Part shown: positions 16,888-24,626 of the stretch, in pieces
Position numbering within the stretch: position 1 is the stretch's first letter
How the letters are laid out: every line of letters begins with the position of its first letter
Source of the DNA: Streptomyces sp. 3214.6
Lineage (GTDB): Bacteria > Actinomycetota > Actinomycetes > Streptomycetales > Streptomycetaceae
Direction of reading: 5' to 3'
NCBI RefSeq assembly: GCF_900129855.1
Contig: NZ_LT670819.1
Coordinates: forward strand, 4,774,001-4,838,000
DNA length: 64,000 bases
The notes under the pieces: model-generated
Told to the model about the DNA's origin: nothing
Database searches by the model: none
The model's input: the letters and a program-made list of their open reading frames with translations, nothing else
Translations under genes and position numbers: made by a program

Positions 16888-18119
16888 GGGGGAGGCGGAC
16901 GGGGGCGCGCGCCGGCGGACGCCGGTGGGACACCGACCGGCTCGGGGCGTACGCCGGTGCGGTGCGCCGCAGGCTGCCCGAAGGGGCGCTCGGCCCGGTC
17001 CCGGCCCTGCTCGCCCTCGCCGTGACCTGGATCGTCTTCCAGGGCCTCAACGACAACTTCCTCTCGCCGCGCAACCTGTCCGTCCTCAGCGTGGACATCG
17101 TCGGGACGGGCATGATCGCCGTCGGCATCGTCTTCGTGCTGCTGATCGGCGAGATCGACCTGTCGGTGGGCTCGCTCGCCGGCCTGGGCGGCGCCGTGTT
17201 CGCCTCGCTGAACGTGAACCTCGGGATGCCGGAATGGCTCGCCGTGATCATCGCGGTGATCTGCGGTACGGCCGCGGGCGCCGTGCACGGGTTCTCCTTC
17301 GCCAGGATCGGCGTGCCCGCGTTCGTCGTCACGCTGGCGGGCCTGCTGGCCTGGAACGGCCTGATGCTGATCCTGCTGGGGACGGAGACCTCCATCAACT
17401 TCAGCGAGACCGGCCTGGTAGCCACGCTGACCAGCCGGTACTTCGGCGCGCCCGCGGTCACCTACGGCCTGGCGGCGCTCGCCACGGCCGCCTACCTCCT
17501 CGCCTCCTACCGGGAGCGCAGACGTCGCGCCGCCGCCGGGATGCCGTACCGGCCGATGGGCGAGATCTGGGCGCGGACGGCCCTGCTGGCGGTCGCCGCG
17601 TTCACCGCGGTCCATGTGCTGGACCGGTTCGAGGGCCTGCCGCTGGCGCTGCTGATCTTCCTCGGCGTCCTCGTCGTCTCGGACCTCTTCCTGCGCCGCA
17701 CCACCTACGGCCGACAGGTCCTCGCGCTGGGCGGCGGCGAGGAGGCGGCCAGGCGGGCCGGCGTCGATGTGACGCGCGTACGGATCTCGGTGTTCATGGT
17801 GTCCGGGACGCTGGCGGCGGTCGGCGGCCTGTTCGTCGCGTCGCGGCTCACCTCGGCGAGCCAGGTCCCGGGCTCCGGCATGCTGCTGATCAACTCCGTC
17901 GCCGCCGCCGTCATCGGCGGCACCAGCCTGTTCGGCGGCCGCGGCTCGACCTGGTCCGCGCTGCTGGGGGTGCTGATCATCCAGTCCATCGGCTCGGGCA
18001 TGGCACTGCTGGGCGTGGACCCGCCGGTCCAGTTCATGATCACGGGCGGGGTGCTGTACACGGCGGTGGTCTTCGACGCCCTGGCCCGCCGCGCGGCGCA
18101 GACACGCGGGCCGGACTGA
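16878..18119 (+). CDS. Sugar ABC transporter permease (XylH/RbsC-like)
   Basis: A 413-aa membrane protein with roughly ten hydrophobic segments. The conserved LIGEIDLSVGSLAGLGG near residue 97 and the cytoplasmic coupling loop ALGGGEEAARRAGVDV near 290 identify the RbsC/XylH family. The insert RERRRRAAAGMPYRP near 215 is the long basic loop typical of xylose-type permeases. ATG 16878 follows GGAGGAAGC and overlaps the ATPase gene by 10 bp. It completes a three-gene importer. Confidence 0.92.
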   Translation: MAMRGRRTGARAGGRRWDTDRLGAYAGAVRRRLPEGALGPVPALLALAVTWIVFQGLNDNFLSPRNLSVLSVDIVGTGMIAVGIVFVLLIGEIDLSVGSLAGLGGAVFASLNVNLGMPEWLAVIIAVICGTAAGAVHGFSFARIGVPAFVVTLAGLLAWNGLMLILLGTETSINFSETGLVATLTSRYFGAPAVTYGLAALATAAYLLASYRERRRRAAAGMPYRPMGEIWARTALLAVAAFTAVHVLDRFEGLPLALLIFLGVLVVSDLFLRRTTYGRQVLALGGGEEAARRAGVDVTRVRISVFMVSGTLAAVGGLFVASRLTSASQVPGSGMLLINSVAAAVIGGTSLFGGRGSTWSALLGVLIIQSIGSGMALLGVDPPVQFMITGGVLYTAVVFDALARRAAQTRGPD

Positions 18120-18180
18120 GGGGGCTCGGCTCCCCGGACCGAGGTGCTGCCCGGCACATGCGTCTCGACGCCGCCGACCG

Positions 18181-18242
18181 TGAGCACAGCCGTCACAGCC
18201 GTCACGGCCCTCGCAGCCGTCACGGCCCGCACAGTCGTCACG
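18181..18242. repeat. Degenerate direct repeats (CCGTCACGG) between convergent genes
   Basis: About five copies of a CCGTCAC core occur between the permease stop and the phosphatase stop. The last copy reaches the phosphatase stop codon. Possibly slippage-generated; no classical terminator hairpin was recognised here. Confidence 0.5.
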
Positions 18243-20727
18243 GCGTCCCGGAAGGCACGTCCTGTTCCGCCCAGATCGTCTTGCCCCTGGCAGTGGGCCG
18301 GGTTCCCCAGCGCTGGGTGAGCTGGGCGACCAGCAGCAGGCCCCGGCCGCCCTCGTCGTAGGTGCGGGCGCGGCGCATGTGGGGTGCGGTGCTGCTGGCG
18401 TCCGAGACCTCGCAGATGAGGCTTCTGTCGTGGATGAGACGGAGCTGGACGGGCGGCTCGGCGTGCCGGATGGCGTTGGTGACCAGCTCGCTGACGATCA
18501 GCTCGGTGACGAAGGCGGCGTCGTTCAGGCCCCAGGTGTCCAGTTGTCCGACAGCGTTCTTGCGGACCTCGGCGACGGCGGCGGGATCGGGGTCGACGTC
18601 CCAGACCGCGACCCGGGTGGAGTCCAGCGCCCGGGTCCGGGCGACGAGCAGGGCCACGTCGTCGGTGGGCCGCTGCGCGAGCGTGGCGCCGAGAACCGTG
18701 TCGCACAGGACGTCGAGGGAGGCCGCGGGGCGGGTGAGCGCCTGGCACAGCCGGGAGACGGCGTCGTCGACGTCCGTGTCCCGCGAGGCGATCAGGCCGT
18801 CGGTGTACAGGACGAGCAGGCTGTCCTCCGGCAGGTCGATCTCGGCCGCCTCGAAGGGGAGTCCGCCCAGGCCGAGCGGGGGCCCGCTCGGCAGGTCGAG
18901 CAGTTCGACGGTGCCGTCCGGGCTCACCACGACGGGCAGCGGGTGCCCGGCCCGGGCCAGCGTGCAGCGGCGCGAGACGGGGTCGTACACGGCGTACAGG
19001 CAGGTCGCGCCGACGCCGCCCGAGGAGAGCGGTATGCCGCTCCCGCCGCCCGCGGTCTCGGCCGCCCATTCGGAGCCATAGCCGTCGCCGGCCAGGCGGG
19101 CGACCAGATCGTCGAGGTGGGTGAGCAGTTCGTCGGGCGGCAGATCGATGTCGGCGAGGGTGCGGACGGCCGTACGCAGCCGTCCCATGGTCGCGGCGGC
19201 ATGGATGCCATGGCCCACGACGTCGCCCACGACCAGCGCCACCCGCGCCCCGGACAGCGGGATCACGTCGAACCAGTCCCCGCCCACCCCGGCCCGGGCG
19301 CCGGCGGGCAGATAGCGGGAGGCGACCTCCACCGCGACCTGCTCGGGCAGCCGCTGCGGCAGCAGGCTGCGCTGCAGGGTGACGGCCGTGCCGCGCTCCC
19401 GCGTGTACCGCCGGGCGTTCTCGATGCAGACGGCCGCCCGGGCGGCCAGTTCCTCGGCCAGCACCAGGTCGTCCCGCTGGAACGCTTCGGGGTGCCGGTG
19501 GCGGACGAGGACGACGACGCCCAGGATGAATCCGCGCGCGGTCAGCGGCACGGTCATCACCGAGTGGAAGCCGAAGTCGTGGATCCGGGCGGCCCGCAGC
19601 GGATTCCGGGCGGCCCAGGCGACGACCTCGGGATCGGTCATCCGGTGCAGCAGGGACCGCCCCGAGCGCACGCTCTCGGCCGGCGGGGACCCCTCCGGGT
19701 ACTCGTCCGTCCCGCCCGGGGCGACAGCCGCCTCGGGAACCCCCGGCAGCACGGACTGGTGGGCGACGCGGCGCAGCACGAGGGGGCCGCCCGCCCCGGT
19801 GTCCGCGTCCCCCGCCTCACCCGCGCCGTCACCGCCGTCACCGCCGGCACCGCCGTCGAGGGAGGCCAGCAGGTCGACGCTGACGAAGTCGGCCAGGTCG
19901 GGGACCGCGACGTCCGCCAGCTCCTGGGCCGTCCGTGTCACGTCGAGGGTGCTGCCGATGCGCCGGCCCGCCTCGGCGATCAGCTGGAGGCGCTTACGGG
20001 CCCAGAACTCCTCGGTGATGTCGTGCGCGGTGAGACAGACCCCTCGGGTCCGGCCGCCCGCGTCCCTCAACGGCGCCACGACGACCGACCAGGCGTGCTC
20101 CCGGAGCTCACCGGCGGTCCGCAGATAGTTCTCACGGTGCTGCGGCCGGCCGGTCGCCAGCGCCTGGATCATGTCCTGCTCGGCCAGCTCGCCCGCCTCC
20201 ATGTCCACGATCTCCGGCACGCGCAGCCCGCGCATGTCCCCCTCCGTGAGGGCGGTGGACTGTTCCATCTCGGCGTTGGCGCGCCGCAGCCGTAGCCCGG
20301 TGTCGTACAGCGCCAGCGCACAGGACGGGGACTGGGTGAAGCTCCAGCTCACCAGGTCCTCGTCGGCCGACTCCGGTTCGCGCCCGGTCAGCGCGGAGAC
20401 CACCAGCCACTCCCCGCCGCCGGACTCCGGGGACTGAGGCATCCTGTGGTGGGCCAGCACCCGGGCCCGTATGCGCCGCCCGTCCCGGTGCCTGAGGACG
20501 AGCTCCCCGTGCCACCTCGGCAGCTGAGCGAACGGCGGCAGCTCCGGTGCGGCGGGCGCCTCGGCGAGCAGGACGCCGGCCGGGCGGCCCAGAACGTCGC
20601 CCGCCCGGTATCCGAGCAGGGTTTCGGCACCGTCGTTCCACCCGGTGACGGCGCCGTGCTCGTCGACGGTGACGCGCGCAGTGAGCGCCTCGTCGACGAC
20701 GTCCCGGCCAGGGCCCGTCTCCTGCAT
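18238..20727 (-). CDS. PAS-PAS-GAF-SpoIIE phosphatase with C-terminal anti-sigma-type HATPase
   Basis: An 829-aa cytoplasmic signalling protein. Two PAS-like domains occupy about residues 10-230 (GWNDGAETLLGYRAGDVLGRP; VCLTAHDITEEFWARKRL). A GAF domain follows to about 440. The SpoIIE/PP2C domain has GVGGDWFDVIPL near 485, LVVGDVVGHGIHAAA near 505, LYTDGLIASRD and RPTDDVALLVAR, giving the metal-binding aspartates. A HATPase_c domain ends the protein with ELIVSELVTNAIRHA near 745 and DEGGRGLLLVAQL. It should dephosphorylate anti-anti-sigma proteins and may itself phosphorylate or bind sigma-pathway partners. Such fusions are abundant in streptomycetes. No sigma or anti-sigma gene is adjacent. 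Confidence 0.92.
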   Translation of the reverse strand: MQETGPGRDVVDEALTARVTVDEHGAVTGWNDGAETLLGYRAGDVLGRPAGVLLAEAPAAPELPPFAQLPRWHGELVLRHRDGRRIRARVLAHHRMPQSPESGGGEWLVVSALTGREPESADEDLVSWSFTQSPSCALALYDTGLRLRRANAEMEQSTALTEGDMRGLRVPEIVDMEAGELAEQDMIQALATGRPQHRENYLRTAGELREHAWSVVVAPLRDAGGRTRGVCLTAHDITEEFWARKRLQLIAEAGRRIGSTLDVTRTAQELADVAVPDLADFVSVDLLASLDGGAGGDGGDGAGEAGDADTGAGGPLVLRRVAHQSVLPGVPEAAVAPGGTDEYPEGSPPAESVRSGRSLLHRMTDPEVVAWAARNPLRAARIHDFGFHSVMTVPLTARGFILGVVVLVRHRHPEAFQRDDLVLAEELAARAAVCIENARRYTRERGTAVTLQRSLLPQRLPEQVAVEVASRYLPAGARAGVGGDWFDVIPLSGARVALVVGDVVGHGIHAAATMGRLRTAVRTLADIDLPPDELLTHLDDLVARLAGDGYGSEWAAETAGGGSGIPLSSGGVGATCLYAVYDPVSRRCTLARAGHPLPVVVSPDGTVELLDLPSGPPLGLGGLPFEAAEIDLPEDSLLVLYTDGLIASRDTDVDDAVSRLCQALTRPAASLDVLCDTVLGATLAQRPTDDVALLVARTRALDSTRVAVWDVDPDPAAVAEVRKNAVGQLDTWGLNDAAFVTELIVSELVTNAIRHAEPPVQLRLIHDRSLICEVSDASSTAPHMRRARTYDEGGRGLLLVAQLTQRWGTRPTARGKTIWAEQDVPSGTP

Positions 20728-21052
20728 GACCGCTCATCTCGCTCTCGTCGAGCTCTCCACCTCACCGAGGCGCAGGTATGTGTGCATCTACCCACTTTCA
20801 ACCTTATTCCGCCGGGTCGGCAGCCGGAGACCTGGGAGTGACACTCGCAACAGAGCCCGGCTGATCAGTTCTCGCGAACTGGCAAGAAGCACGAAATCGA
20901 CGACGCCCGCGATGAATATTCCCGGAACGGGAGATCACACAGAATTATTTTTCCGGCCCGCCCGATCACGGCGTGCTACTGTCGACGCAGTTGCAGTTGT
21001 GGTTGCCTAGAGGTTTTCCGACGGGTGAGCACCGACCCGAAGGAGATTCATC
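20728..21052 (+). promoter_or_regulatory. Divergent intergenic region with cold-shock gene promoter and 5' leader
   Basis: This 325-bp gap has an AT-rich island unusual for the window (near 20915-20952). An inverted repeat TCCCGGAACGGGA lies at 20920-20932. The block GTGCTACTGT near 20972 recurs as GTGCTACCGT in front of the second cold-shock gene. It is followed in both loci by a similar leader start (GCAGTT..GGTT.CC.AGAGG), so these probably mark the -10 region and conserved 5' untranslated RNA. GAAGGAGATTCATC precedes the start codon. No gene is seen in this stretch. Confidence 0.45.
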
Positions 21053-21256
21053 ATGGCTACCGGTACCGTGAAGTGGTTCAACGCGGAAAAGGGCTTCGGC
21101 TTCATCGAGCAGGACGGCGGCGGCCCCGACGTCTTCGCCCACTACTCGAACATCGCCGCCCAGGGCTTCCGCGAGCTCCAGGAAGGCCAGAAGGTGTCGT
21201 TCGACATCGCGCAGGGCCAGAAGGGCCCGACGGCCGAGAACATCGTCAACGCCTGA
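21053..21256 (+). CDS. Cold-shock protein (CspA family), copy 1
   Basis: A 67-aa single cold-shock domain that binds single-stranded RNA/DNA and keeps RNA unfolded. RNP1 KGFGFIEQ near residue 15 and RNP2 DVFAHYSNI near 29 are intact. It differs from copy 2 (46254-46457) at only a handful of positions, mostly near the end. It has a strong AAGGAGA ribosome-binding site. The gene is followed by a 16-bp hairpin and then a DEAD-box helicase gene, the same layout as the second module. Confidence 0.95.
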   Translation: MATGTVKWFNAEKGFGFIEQDGGGPDVFAHYSNIAAQGFRELQEGQKVSFDIAQGQKGPTAENIVNA

Positions 21257-21281
21257 TCATCGGCGCAGACGCGTACTTCGC

Positions 21282-21317
21282 AGCTGGGGCCCGCACCTTG
21301 GGGTGCGGGCCCCAGCT
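21282..21317 (+). terminator. Strong hairpin between cold-shock and DEAD-box genes
   Basis: Arms AGCTGGGGCCCGCACC and GGTGCGGGCCCCAGCT pair perfectly over 16 bp with a TTGG loop. A weak T-tract (CGCTTCGTTTTCT) follows. It could terminate most cold-shock transcripts or attenuate transcription into the helicase gene. An equivalent hairpin of different sequence occupies the same place in the second module. Confidence 0.85.
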
Positions 21318-21452
21318 CGCTTCGTTTTCTCTCCGCTCTCATCACAGTCACCACTGTCGATACTCCGTTTCCGGCACGTTCTCGCGATTCTCTGCGCCGT
21401 TCTTCAGGCTGCGGAATTCCTTGTCACGCGCCCGCAACAAGGAAGGTTCTGC

Positions 21453-22958
21453 ATGAATCGTGCACGAAATAACCGCACATACGACCGTTTCGCGAGTTCG
21501 ACGGGCAGCCGTTACGGAGGCAGCGCCTCGCGCCGCCCCTCCGGTCACGGACGCCGCCCCGCCGCACTCCAGGGTGAATTCGCGCCGCCGAAAACCATCA
21601 CCCCCGCACTGCCCGCCGTCGAGGCGTTCGCCGACCTCGGACTGCCCGCGCCGCTGCTGGCCGCGCTGGGCCACGAGGGCGTGAGCGTGCCGTTCCCCAT
21701 CCAGGCGGCGACCCTGCCGAACTCCCTGGCCGGCCGTGACGTCCTCGGCCGTGGCCGCACCGGTTCGGGCAAGACCCTCGCCTTCGGCCTCGCCGTCCTG
21801 GCCCGCACCGAGGGACGGCGCGCCGAGCCTCGCCAGCCGCTCGCCCTCATCCTCGTTCCGACCCGCGAGCTCGCCCAGCAGGTCACCGACGCGCTCACCC
21901 CGTACGCCCGCTCCCTGCGGCTGCGACTGGCGACCGTCGTCGGCGGCATGTCGCTCGGCCGGCAGGCCGGCGCCCTGCGCAGCGGCGCCGAGGTCGTCGT
22001 CGCCACGCCCGGCCGTCTGAAGGACCTCATCGACCGCGGCGACTGCCGGCTGAGCGACGTCGCCATCACCGTCCTCGACGAGGCCGACCAGATGGCCGAC
22101 ATGGGCTTCATGCCCCAGGTCACCGAACTGCTCGACCAGGTGCGCACCGACGGCCAGCGGATGCTGTTCTCCGCGACCCTCGACCGCAACGTCGACCTGC
22201 TCGTCCGCCGCTACCTCAGCGACCCGGTCGTGCACTCCGTCGACCCGTCCGCGGGCGCGGTGACCACGATGGAGCACCACGTGCTCCACGTCCACGACAC
22301 CGACAAGCACCGCGCGACCACCGAGATCGCGGCACGCGACGGCCGGGTGCTGATGTTCCTGGACACCAAGCACGCGGTGGACCGGCTGACCGAGCACCTG
22401 CTCAACAGCGGCGTGCGCGCCGCGGCCCTGCACGGCGGCAAGTCCCAGCCGCAGCGCACCCGGACCCTCGCCCAGTTCAAGACCGGCCATGTGACGGTGC
22501 TGGTGGCGACGAACGTCGCGGCCCGCGGCATCCACGTCGACAACCTCGACCTCGTCGTCAACGTCGACCCGCCCAGCGACCACAAGGACTACCTGCACCG
22601 CGGCGGCCGTACCGCCCGCGCCGGCGAGTCCGGCAGCGTGGTCACCCTGGTGACCCCCGGCCAGCGGCGCGGCATGAGCCGGCTGATGGCCACGGCCGGC
22701 ATCTCCCCGCAGATCACCCCGATCCGTTCGGGCGAGGCGGAGCTGAGCCGTATCACCGGCGCCCAGGCCCCGTCCGGCGTCCCGGTCGTCATCACCGCAC
22801 CGCCCGCCGAGAAGCGTCCGCGGCGCGCGGGGGCGTCCTACTCGTCCCGGGGCAGCCGTGGCCGCGGCGGCCAGGGCGGCCGGACCTCGGCGGAGGCGGG
22901 CACGGGCCGACGCAGGTCGGCGCCGCGCCAACGCCCCGCCGCCGACCCTGCGGCCTGA
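21453..22958 (+). CDS. DEAD-box RNA helicase, copy 1
   Basis: A 501-aa RNA helicase. Order of motifs: Q-motif PFPIQAATLPNSL near residue 80, I GRTGSGKT near 100, Ia VPTRELAQQ, II VLDEADQM near 205, III FSATLDRNV, and in the second domain V ATNVAARGIHVDNLD and VI HRGGRTARAGESG near 390. Tails at both ends are basic and low-complexity; the C-terminal RGSRGRGGQGGR segment is a typical RNA-binding tail. ATG 21453 follows AAGGAAGG. It is closely similar in core sequence to the helicase at 46646. Likely role: unwinding structured RNA in the cold together with the adjacent cold-shock protein. Confidence 0.93.
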   Translation: MNRARNNRTYDRFASSTGSRYGGSASRRPSGHGRRPAALQGEFAPPKTITPALPAVEAFADLGLPAPLLAALGHEGVSVPFPIQAATLPNSLAGRDVLGRGRTGSGKTLAFGLAVLARTEGRRAEPRQPLALILVPTRELAQQVTDALTPYARSLRLRLATVVGGMSLGRQAGALRSGAEVVVATPGRLKDLIDRGDCRLSDVAITVLDEADQMADMGFMPQVTELLDQVRTDGQRMLFSATLDRNVDLLVRRYLSDPVVHSVDPSAGAVTTMEHHVLHVHDTDKHRATTEIAARDGRVLMFLDTKHAVDRLTEHLLNSGVRAAALHGGKSQPQRTRTLAQFKTGHVTVLVATNVAARGIHVDNLDLVVNVDPPSDHKDYLHRGGRTARAGESGSVVTLVTPGQRRGMSRLMATAGISPQITPIRSGEAELSRITGAQAPSGVPVVITAPPAEKRPRRAGASYSSRGSRGRGGQGGRTSAEAGTGRRRSAPRQRPAADPAA

Positions 22959-23037
22959 CCCCGCCGGTCCCCTTCTCCGCTCGCCCCTTCCCCCGGCCCC
23001 CCGCTCCCCCGTCCCCTTCTCCTCCCTGGGAGGCATC

Positions 23038-23352
23038 ATGCGCTGTGTCATCGCCCGTTACCCGTTCGACCTGACCAGGGACGGGGTGCTGGACTCGATG
23101 AAAGGCATCCCGCCCGAGCCGATCACCGGCGAGTCCGTGACCATCGGCCGCCGCCGCTACCCCGTGAAGCAGGTGGGCGAGGTCATCACCCGGCAGGACC
23201 GCCGCGACTTCACCGGCGGCGAGGTCGTCCGGGCCATGACCCGCCTTGGCTTCACCTGCCACGACCACCCCGAAGCGGTGCCGCAGTACGCTCTCACGCC
23301 GCTCCAGACCGCCTCGGAACTCCTCGGCAGCCCCGGCCCCCAGAGCGCGTGA
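23038..23352 (+). CDS. SCO5918-like conserved hypothetical protein
   Basis: A 104-aa protein beginning MRCVIARYPFDLTRDGV. From memory it corresponds to the family called SCO5918, found beside a cold-shock/DEAD-box pair in S. coelicolor. It contains GESVTIGRRRYPVKQVGEVITRQDRRDF, rich in basic residues, and no membrane segment. GGGAGGCATC precedes ATG 23038. It lies 79 bp after the helicase and is absent from the second cold-shock module, where a TetR gene follows instead. An RNA- or ribosome-related role is plausible from context only. Confidence 0.8.
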   Translation: MRCVIARYPFDLTRDGVLDSMKGIPPEPITGESVTIGRRRYPVKQVGEVITRQDRRDFTGGEVVRAMTRLGFTCHDHPEAVPQYALTPLQTASELLGSPGPQSA

Positions 23353-23398
23353 GTTCCGGCCGGGCGTGAGTTCCGGCCGGGCGCGGACCCGGTAGGGG

Positions 23399-23803
23399 TC
23401 ACGACTTCGCGGAGTCGTACTCCTCGCGGGCCCGCTGGATCGCCGTCATCCGCCGCTCCGCCCACAGTGCGACGCCGCGGACCTGGTCGGCCGCCTCACG
23501 GCCGAGGTCGGTGAGGGAGTAGTCCACGCGGGGCGGGATGACCGGCTTGGCGTCCCGGTGGACCAGCCCGTCGCGCTCAAGGGTCTGCAGGGTCTGCGTC
23601 AGCATCTTCTCGCTGACCCTGCCGATCTCCCGCCGCAGTTCGCCGAAGCGGTACGAGCGCTCCAGCAGCGCGATCAGGACCAGGGTGCCCCAGCGGCTGG
23701 TGACGTGTTCCATGACCAGACGCTGCGGGCACATCCCCTCGCCGACAGCGTCGGCGGCGCGCCCGCGGTCCGCCAGTGACGTCTCCCTCGCTCCCATGCC
23801 CAT
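23399..23803 (-). CDS. HxlR-family winged-helix transcriptional regulator
   Basis: A 134-aa DNA-binding protein. The HxlR fold is clear from CPQRLVMEHVTSRWGTLVLIALLE near residue 25, SYRFGELRREIGRVSEKMLTQTL as recognition region near 50-72, and RDGLVHRDAKPVIPPRVDYSLTDLG near 80. The cysteine in the N-terminal GMCPQ segment matches the position of redox-sensing cysteines in HypR/QorR-type members. It is transcribed in the same direction as the two-component genes, 14 bp beyond the response regulator stop, so may be the last gene of that unit. Confidence 0.88.
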   Translation of the reverse strand: MGMGARETSLADRGRAADAVGEGMCPQRLVMEHVTSRWGTLVLIALLERSYRFGELRREIGRVSEKMLTQTLQTLERDGLVHRDAKPVIPPRVDYSLTDLGREAADQVRGVALWAERRMTAIQRAREEYDSAKS

Positions 23804-23817
23804 ACGGTACGTCGAGG

Positions 23818-24615
23818 TCAGTGCAGCGGCTTCGGTCGGGCCAGGCCGGTGTCGTACGCGAGGATCGTGGCCTGGACGCGGTCACGGACGCCGAGCTTGG
23901 TCAGCAGGGCGTTGACGTGGGTCTTGACGGTGCCTGTGGCGACACCGAGGCGGTCGGCGATCTCGGCGTTGGCGAGTCCGGCGGCGACGAGCGAGAGGAC
24001 CTCGCGCTCGCGCGGGGTCAGGGCGTCGAGGAGACCGGCGGTGGCGGCCGGTGGGGCGGGGGCGTCACCGGCGAACACGTCGATCAGACGGCGGGTGACC
24101 GCTGGGGCCAGCATCGCCTCGCCCGCGGCGACGACCCGGATGCCGGTGAGGAGTTCGGCGGGCAGGGCGTCTTTCAGGAGGAAGCCGGAGGCGCCGGCGC
24201 GCAAGGCCTCGTAGACGTACGAGTCGAGGTCGAAGGTGGTCAGCACCAGCACCCGGGGCGGTCGCTCGGACCGCGTCAGGAGTCCCGTCGCGGTGAGGCC
24301 GTCCATGTCGGGCATGCGGATGTCCATCAGGACGACGTCCGGGGCGAGCCGTCCCGCGAGCACCACCGCCGAGGCGCCGTCACCGGCCTCCCCGACGACC
24401 GTCAGATCCGGCTCGGCGTCGACGATGGCCGCGAACCCGGCACGGACGACAGGCTGGTCGTCGACGACGAGCACACGGACGGGAGCGTCGGCGCCTTCGG
24501 AGCCGCCGGAACCTTCGAGGTCTTCGAGGTCTTCGAGGTCTTCGACGGCTTCGGTGACTTCGGTGACTTCGGTGACTTCGGTGCCATGGGGACTGTGGGG
24601 GGAGTCGGGGCGCAC
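23818..24615 (-). CDS. NarL/LuxR-type response regulator with repetitive N-terminal extension
   Basis: A 265-aa response regulator if started at GTG 24615, 11 bp after the kinase stop. The receiver domain begins VRVLVVDDQPVVRAGF near residue 42, with phosphoacceptor Asp in VVLMDIRMPDMDG near 93 and Lys in FLLKDALP. The C-terminal LuxR helix-turn-helix is LTPREREVLSLVAAGLANAE near 193 then GTVKTHVNALLTKLG. The first 40 residues are unusual: TEV repeated three times and EDL repeated three times, produced by 9-bp tandem DNA repeats. No strong alternative start lies between the repeats and the receiver. It pairs with the upstream histidine kinase. Confidence 0.88.
   Translation of the reverse strand: MRPDSPHSPHGTEVTEVTEVTEAVEDLEDLEDLEGSGGSEGADAPVRVLVVDDQPVVRAGFAAIVDAEPDLTVVGEAGDGASAVVLAGRLAPDVVLMDIRMPDMDGLTATGLLTRSERPPRVLVLTTFDLDSYVYEALRAGASGFLLKDALPAELLTGIRVVAAGEAMLAPAVTRRLIDVFAGDAPAPPAATAGLLDALTPREREVLSLVAAGLANAEIADRLGVATGTVKTHVNALLTKLGVRDRVQATILAYDTGLARPKPLH
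24514..24585. repeat. In-frame 9-bp tandem repeats, eight units, in response regulator 5' end
   Basis: Eight contiguous 9-bp units read on the plus strand as TTCGAGGTC (three), TTCGACGGC, TTCGGTGAC (three) and TTCGGTGCC. Because the unit is a multiple of three, copy-number change keeps the reading frame and only alters the length of the N-terminal TEV/EDL segment. Confidence 0.85.
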
Positions 24616-24626
24616 GGTAAGCCACC

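Noticed and set aside
20920..20932. TCCCGGAACGGGA as a definite operator
   Set aside because: Perfect short inverted repeat but isolated; kept only as a note within the cold-shock upstream region.
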